Part shown: positions 25,800-28,281 of the stretch, piece after piece
Layout: every line of letters begins with the position of its first letter
Numbering within the stretch: position 1 is the first letter of the stretch
IMG/VR virus record: IMGVR_UViG_3300006925_000101
Coordinates: 1-28,281 of that record
Direction: 5' to 3' (one strand)
Length of the DNA stretch: 28,281 nt
DNA from: a virus
Notes under the pieces: model-generated
The model's database searches: none
The model's input: the letters and a program-made list of their open reading frames with translations, nothing else
Told to the model about the DNA's origin: nothing
Translations under genes and position numbers: made by a program

Positions 25800-26023
25800 T
25801 TTTCGTATTCTTCTGTTTCTGTAAAATGCTCTATGAGTAAATCCAAAGTACCCTCATCTCTTCCATCACTGTCTAAAGGATCAAAAGGTAAGTAGAAATT
25901 TACAAGTTCTCCTTCACTTTCTGCTGCTTCAAATATATCATCGAGCGTTATTCTTTTAGTAACAAGATTATACGCATTGTCCATTGCACTATTGTAATCT
26001 TCTAAATCTTCTAAAAAATCCAT
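25745..26023 (-). CDS. Small acidic protein upstream of terL (92 aa)
   Basis: The product (MDFLEDLEDYNSAMDNAYNL..., RITLDDIFEAAESEGELVNF, then LDLLIEHFTETEEYEKCQEL) is acidic and helical, with no recognisable motif. Its last 55 bases overlap the start of terL in another frame, implying translational coupling. Together with the preceding 168-aa gene it occupies the place where small-terminase genes usually lie, but it seems too short and too acidic for a DNA-binding TerS by itself. A packaging accessory factor is the cautious reading. Confidence 0.65.
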   Translation of the reverse strand: MDFLEDLEDYNSAMDNAYNLVTKRITLDDIFEAAESEGELVNFYLPFDPLDSDGRDEGTLDLLIEHFTETEEYEKCQELVNIKNKFLKTQEG

Positions 26024-26033
26024 GGTGCCTAAT

Positions 26034-26540
26034 TTACGAACTATATTTGTTAACTACAACTCCTCCGCGTGTATTTGTGTTAATTTGTTCTTGTTTTCTA
26101 ACCTGTTCCTCTAGTTTTGAGAGCCCATCTACCACATCTCCCATCTTAGAAAGGTTAGCAACTAAGTCTTTTGCATGGAAGATTGGTCTGCCGTTATCAT
26201 CCATTAGTGTTAAATCCACCGACTCAAAATACTTTTCTAGTTTAACTACAGATGACCTAGCAGACTTAAGCAACTTAACTGCAGAAGTTTCTTTTAGCTC
26301 TCTATATTTATCACACGCTGCAAGAACTTTATTACTAGCTTTCCATTTTGTTTTACCGTATAATCCTAGTACAACTTCGTCATGTCTTTGAGATATATCA
26401 TACACAGCATAAGGAGATCTATGATCATGCATAAAAAATATGTATGCAAGCTCCTTTGTGTCCAAATCCTTAAACTCTACAATAGTTAGTGTGTAAGGAG
26501 AGGGTACTGCTACGTTATCAACTATCTCTAGTAACTCCAT
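26034..26540 (-). CDS. Unknown protein, small-terminase candidate by position (168 aa)
   Basis: The N-terminal half appears globular (SPYTLTIVEFKDLDTKELAY, FFMHDHRSPYAVYDISQRHD, VVLGLYGKTKWKASNKVLAA). The C-terminal half is helical (KYRELKETSAVKLLKSARSS..., VANLSKMGDVVDGLSKLEEQ) and ends with a Lys/Asn-rich tail. The size, helical C-terminus and location two genes before terL would suit a small terminase subunit, but no helix-turn-helix is evident and I do not recognise the family. It overlaps the HU-like gene by 23 bases and is followed by a 10-base gap. Confidence 0.6.
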   Translation of the reverse strand: MELLEIVDNVAVPSPYTLTIVEFKDLDTKELAYIFFMHDHRSPYAVYDISQRHDEVVLGLYGKTKWKASNKVLAACDKYRELKETSAVKLLKSARSSVVKLEKYFESVDLTLMDDNGRPIFHAKDLVANLSKMGDVVDGLSKLEEQVRKQEQINTNTRGGVVVNKYSS

Positions 26541-26739
26541 TCTTATTTATATTTTTTCTTCTAGATGGTTTTGAGTGAAACTTACCAAAATAAGGTAATC
26601 GTACTGCATCAAAAGACCCATCTGCCATTATCTTTGCAACATATTTAAACTGACTTGTAACCATTGCTTCTACTCTTTCTAAAGGTAAATTATGCTTTGT
26701 CGCTAGTATCTGTATTATCTCCTTTTTGGATTTTGCCAT
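26518..26739 (-). CDS. HU/IHF-like DNA-binding protein, short (73 aa)
   Basis: The start MAKSKKEIIQILATKHNLPL mirrors the first helices of HU/IHF proteins (K-E-x-I-x-x-x-A), and VRLPYFGKFHSKPSRRKNIN (about 46-65) matches the GFGTF-then-basic segment that begins the DNA-binding arm. At 73 residues it is shorter than the usual ~90, so the arm or C-terminal helix is reduced. Such proteins bend DNA; in phages they may help packaging or late transcription, and IHF-like genes near terL are known from crAss-like phages. Its first 50 bases overlap the zinc-ribbon gene; the HU-like N-terminus supports this start. Confidence 0.7.
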   Translation of the reverse strand: MAKSKKEIIQILATKHNLPLERVEAMVTSQFKYVAKIMADGSFDAVRLPYFGKFHSKPSRRKNINKNGVTRDS

Positions 26740-26986
26740 CTTGCGGTTTCCATTTATTTATTGGACATGTAGTAGTTTTCCATTTTGCTTTATGTTCTAT
26801 CAGGCATCCACACTTACCACATCTCATTTTATCTCTTATTATATGCTCACAACTATTGCAATCAGATAATCTTTCTATATAATCTTGATTTGATACATTG
26901 GGTGCGCCCTCAGCCACATACTTAGCAAGATCTTTACTAAAACTTTTAGTCATGTCCCATATGCTAGGTAGTTTCTTTTTACTCAT
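26690..26986 (-). CDS. Zinc-ribbon protein (98 aa)
   Basis: Residues 43-77 hold a Cys pattern C43-x2-C46-x9-C56-x2-C59-x-C61-x12-C74 (DCNSCEHIIRDKMRCGKCGC then TTTCPINKW). This fits a small zinc ribbon seen in many marine phage proteins of unknown role. The N-terminal 40 residues are helical and basic, and the C-terminus is a polar tail. It may bind nucleic acid or protein partners. It overlaps the genes on both sides (8 and 50 bases), as usual in this block. There is no signal peptide, so it is a cytoplasmic phage factor. Confidence 0.7.
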   Translation of the reverse strand: MSKKKLPSIWDMTKSFSKDLAKYVAEGAPNVSNQDYIERLSDCNSCEHIIRDKMRCGKCGCLIEHKAKWKTTTCPINKWKPQDGKIQKGDNTDTSDKA

Positions 26987-27311
26987 TCCAGTTAATATTT
27001 ACTTCTACTTTCTTAGTACTTAAATCTAACAATCTGTTTAAGGTATACTTTCTATTATTTATTCTTAAAGCTCCTTTGTCTTTAATCTTCTTTACATAGT
27101 TATTCAAAGTATTAAAGTCTGCCTGCCCTACTAATCGAGCTGCCTGCTTCTTTACTTTTACTGCACAAATGTTTTCTTCTTCCAATGTAATAGCTGTATC
27201 TACTAATGCAGATAACACTCTTAGCTCTGTGGAAGTAAGATTAAATATCCCATTCCAAAGTTGTAAGTACTTGTGTGTAGAGTTTACGTTAATCGTTATT
27301 TTCTGTTCCAT
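26979..27311 (-). CDS. Possible winged-helix DNA-binding protein (110 aa)
   Basis: The order LTSTELRVLSALVDTAITLE (about 26-45), KVKKQAARLVGQADFNTLNN (about 52-71), then YVKKIKDKGALRINNRKYTL resembles a winged helix: a first helix, a helix-turn-helix with recognition helix around FNTLNNYVKKIKDKG, and a wing with RINNRKYTLN. It is basic and small, as expected for a phage transcription or replication regulator, but the match is by eye only. It overlaps the 62-aa gene upstream by 23 bases and the zinc-ribbon gene by 8. Confidence 0.55.
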   Translation of the reverse strand: MEQKITINVNSTHKYLQLWNGIFNLTSTELRVLSALVDTAITLEEENICAVKVKKQAARLVGQADFNTLNNYVKKIKDKGALRINNRKYTLNRLLDLSTKKVEVNINWNE

Positions 27312-27477
27312 TTGGTTCTTGTTCTCCTTTTTCTTTTAGATATGCAGCCATGATAGCTTCATATTGTTGAATTTTTAGAGTTTGCTCTCGTAAGAGCTCA
27401 TATACACGGTAGTCAACTTTTAATGTTCCACCATCTATATATATTCTTTTCTTATTCGGTCTCTTCGTCTGTCTCAT
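27289..27477 (-). CDS. Small basic-to-acidic protein of unknown function (62 aa)
   Basis: This short gene overlaps its neighbours by 26 and 23 bases. The product has a basic start (MRQTKRPNKKRIYIDGGTLK), a helical middle (YRVYELLREQTLKIQQYEAI) and a polar C-terminus. There is no motif or membrane segment. It is accepted as coding because it continues the overlapping series of same-strand frames; function is unknown. Confidence 0.55.
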   Translation of the reverse strand: MRQTKRPNKKRIYIDGGTLKVDYRVYELLREQTLKIQQYEAIMAAYLKEKGEQEPNGTENND

Positions 27478-27643
27478 CAGTTACTGTTACAATTAATGTG
27501 TATTCATGATCTCCTATTAGAACTTGTATGTCGTATGTACAATTTATATTATCTTCTGTCCACATATCTAATTTTGTTTCAAATTCATCGTATAATGCAA
27601 ATAGCTCTTCCCAACTATTCGTCTGAAATTTCGTTCTTATCAT
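27452..27643 (-). CDS. Small acidic protein of unknown function (63 aa)
   Basis: The product (MIRTKFQTNSWEELFALYDE..., then DIQVLIGDHEYTLIVTVTDE) is acidic with a helix followed by two beta-like stretches, ending DETDEETE. It overlaps the 88-aa gene by 29 bases and the 62-aa gene by 26. No family is recognised. The compact helix-strand-strand arrangement is compatible with a small interaction domain. Confidence 0.55.
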   Translation of the reverse strand: MIRTKFQTNSWEELFALYDEFETKLDMWTEDNINCTYDIQVLIGDHEYTLIVTVTDETDEETE

Positions 27644-27881
27644 CTATAAATTCTATAGTAGCCCTTGATCCTTCTAGTATTATCTTAGAAGTTGTAGCTT
27701 GCCTGTTAAATTCTTCTATGTAAGTTGCTATATCCTCTCTACTACATAGAAATGATAAAAATACAGACATTTCTTTTGCAGCTCTAGATGTATTAGTTTT
27801 TAGATTACTAACCTTCTTAGTATGTTCTACTAATTCTAAGTAATCGTCTAGATTTATAGTAACTGTACCAGGGATCTTCAT
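27615..27881 (-). CDS. Small protein of unknown function downstream of groES (88 aa)
   Basis: It starts at the ATG overlapping the last base of groES (TAATG). The product opens MKIPGTVTINLDDYLELVEH and continues helical (TKKVSNLKTNTSRAAKEMSV, FLSFLCSREDIATYIEEFNR), with a short C-terminal strand region (KIILEGSRATIEFIDDKNE). There is no membrane or catalytic motif. Coupling to groES suggests it is made in step with the co-chaperonin, but no functional link can be shown. Confidence 0.6.
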   Translation of the reverse strand: MKIPGTVTINLDDYLELVEHTKKVSNLKTNTSRAAKEMSVFLSFLCSREDIATYIEEFNRQATTSKIILEGSRATIEFIDDKNEISDE

Positions 27882-28156
27882 TAAAACTTACCTAGTACTT
27901 GAAATTCACTAACAAATAAGTACTGCACTTCATCAATATGAATAAGCATAGCCTCTGTATTTGGGTCTACCATAATCTTGTCACCAGCTTTACACTGGTT
28001 AACTTGCGGCCCTACCGCCAATACTTCTACTATGTTTGTTTGTAATGCTTTTGCAGTTGCATCATCTAAGATGATTCCTGACTCTGTAGTTTTTGAGTCT
28101 GGACGTGGTACAACTATCCACGCTCCGAAGGGTTGAAATGTAAATTCCTTTGCCAT
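27881..28156 (-). CDS. groES: GroES-family co-chaperonin (91 aa)
   Basis: The sequence follows the GroES fold: an N-terminal strand with AWIVVPRPD (about 12-20), a mobile loop containing TTESGIIL (about 23-30), which in GroES contacts GroEL, then VEVLAVGPQ (about 43-51), a GDKIMVDP strand (about 58-65) and a C-terminal FVSEFQVLGKF. At 91 residues it is close to the bacterial 97. It probably caps the host GroEL and helps fold a phage head protein, as T4 gp31 does for its capsid protein. It leads the rightmost operon behind a Flavobacterium-type promoter, and the next gene's ATG overlaps its stop. Confidence 0.88.
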   Translation of the reverse strand: MAKEFTFQPFGAWIVVPRPDSKTTESGIILDDATAKALQTNIVEVLAVGPQVNQCKAGDKIMVDPNTEAMLIHIDEVQYLFVSEFQVLGKF

Positions 28157-28181
28157 TATTTCTATAATTTGGTTAATGCTA

Positions 28182-28213
28182 CAAAGTTATAATAAAATAA
28201 TTTACAAATCCAA
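28182..28213 (-). promoter_or_regulatory. Flavobacterium-type promoter for the groES operon
   Basis: On the minus strand TAACTTTG (28182-28189) matches TAnnTTTG exactly, and a TTG (28211-28213) lies 21 bases upstream, within the 17-23 range reported for Flavobacterium. A TTTG with a 15-base spacer (28205-28208) is an alternative. The groES ATG is 25 bases downstream, leaving a leader of about 20 bases without Shine-Dalgarno. Confidence 0.55.
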
Positions 28214-28228
28214 GAAAATTCTAATTAT

Positions 28229-28245
28229 TTAACATTAGCTTAACA
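28229..28245. promoter_or_regulatory. Direct repeat TTAACA-N5-TTAACA upstream of the groES promoter
   Basis: Two TTAACA copies start 11 bases apart, one helical turn, just upstream of the -33 region. Such phasing on one DNA face is typical of activator sites, but the sequence is AT-rich and the match may be chance. The rest of 28157-28281 holds no gene I can support; the last 18 bases could be the tail of an upstream frame. Confidence 0.25.
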
Positions 28246-28281
28246 TCTTACAGTAAAAAAAGCTATTTATTTGCCATATGA

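Noticed and set aside
28264-28281. C-terminal end of an upstream gene at the right edge (frame ending SYGK-stop)
   Set aside because: Only four codons are visible, too few to support a coding call.
1-28281. tRNA genes, integrase, attachment sites or insertion sequences
   Set aside because: None seen; nearly every base lies in a same-strand gene, and the spacers are too short or lack cloverleaf or inverted-repeat features.

Overview
The window is a dense, single-strand (all minus) segment of a tailed-phage genome, or less likely a prophage. It is AT-rich. It reads from right to left as one late region: co-chaperonin and small genes, then DNA packaging, head, head-tail joining and virion surface genes, then a probable lysis cassette inside a fibre cluster. 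Three things point to a host in the Bacteroidota, probably a marine flavobacterium. Start codons are preceded by A/T-rich stretches rather than Shine-Dalgarno sequences. The best promoter candidate fits the Flavobacterium-type TTG / TAnnTTTG consensus. A giant virion protein carries the Cys-rich 'CTDPxAxNYNxxAxxDDGSC' repeat typical of flavobacterial surface proteins. The fibre motifs (for example DDLQIYHDGSDSII) are of a kind common in marine viruses. No sheath, tape-measure or tail-tube gene is recognisable, which favours a podovirus. The large P22-like portal, the HU/IHF-like gene before terL and the packaging-head order recall crAss-like phages, but that affiliation is inference and uncertain.

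Layout, right to left. At 28.28-28.16 kb there is a promoter and a possible operator. From 28.16 to 25.75 kb lie GroES, four small genes with heavy overlaps (one possibly winged-helix), a zinc-ribbon protein, an HU/IHF-like protein, and two unknown genes that may include the small terminase. From 25.80 to 18.77 kb are TerL, portal, an acidic scaffold candidate and the major capsid protein. From 18.64 to 15.30 kb are three probable connector or virion proteins and a small decoration-like protein, followed by a clear intrinsic terminator. From 15.23 to 10.16 kb are two cysteine-rich proteins (169 and 1519 aa). From 10.15 to 7.84 kb are a Gly-rich fibre-like protein, a coiled-coil protein and a small beta-rich virion protein. 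From 7.84 to 6.82 kb is a probable lysis cassette: a 23-aa membrane peptide, two small membrane/coiled-coil proteins of opposite orientation and a DUF5675 protein. From 6.83 kb to position 1 are a fibre-tip-like protein, a 712-aa fibre, a small acidic protein, a 924-aa G8/beta-helix tailspike candidate and a further fibre gene running off the left edge.

The genes make a coherent virion-assembly programme. GroES may help fold head proteins. TerL and portal fill a shell built on the scaffold. The left half provides the host-contact surface and release functions. There is no stretch over 300 bases without a gene, and no tRNA, CRISPR array or insertion sequence was seen. The most unusual content is the pair of cysteine-rich virion proteins, the unconventional lysis cassette with its micro-gene, and the G8-type tailspike.
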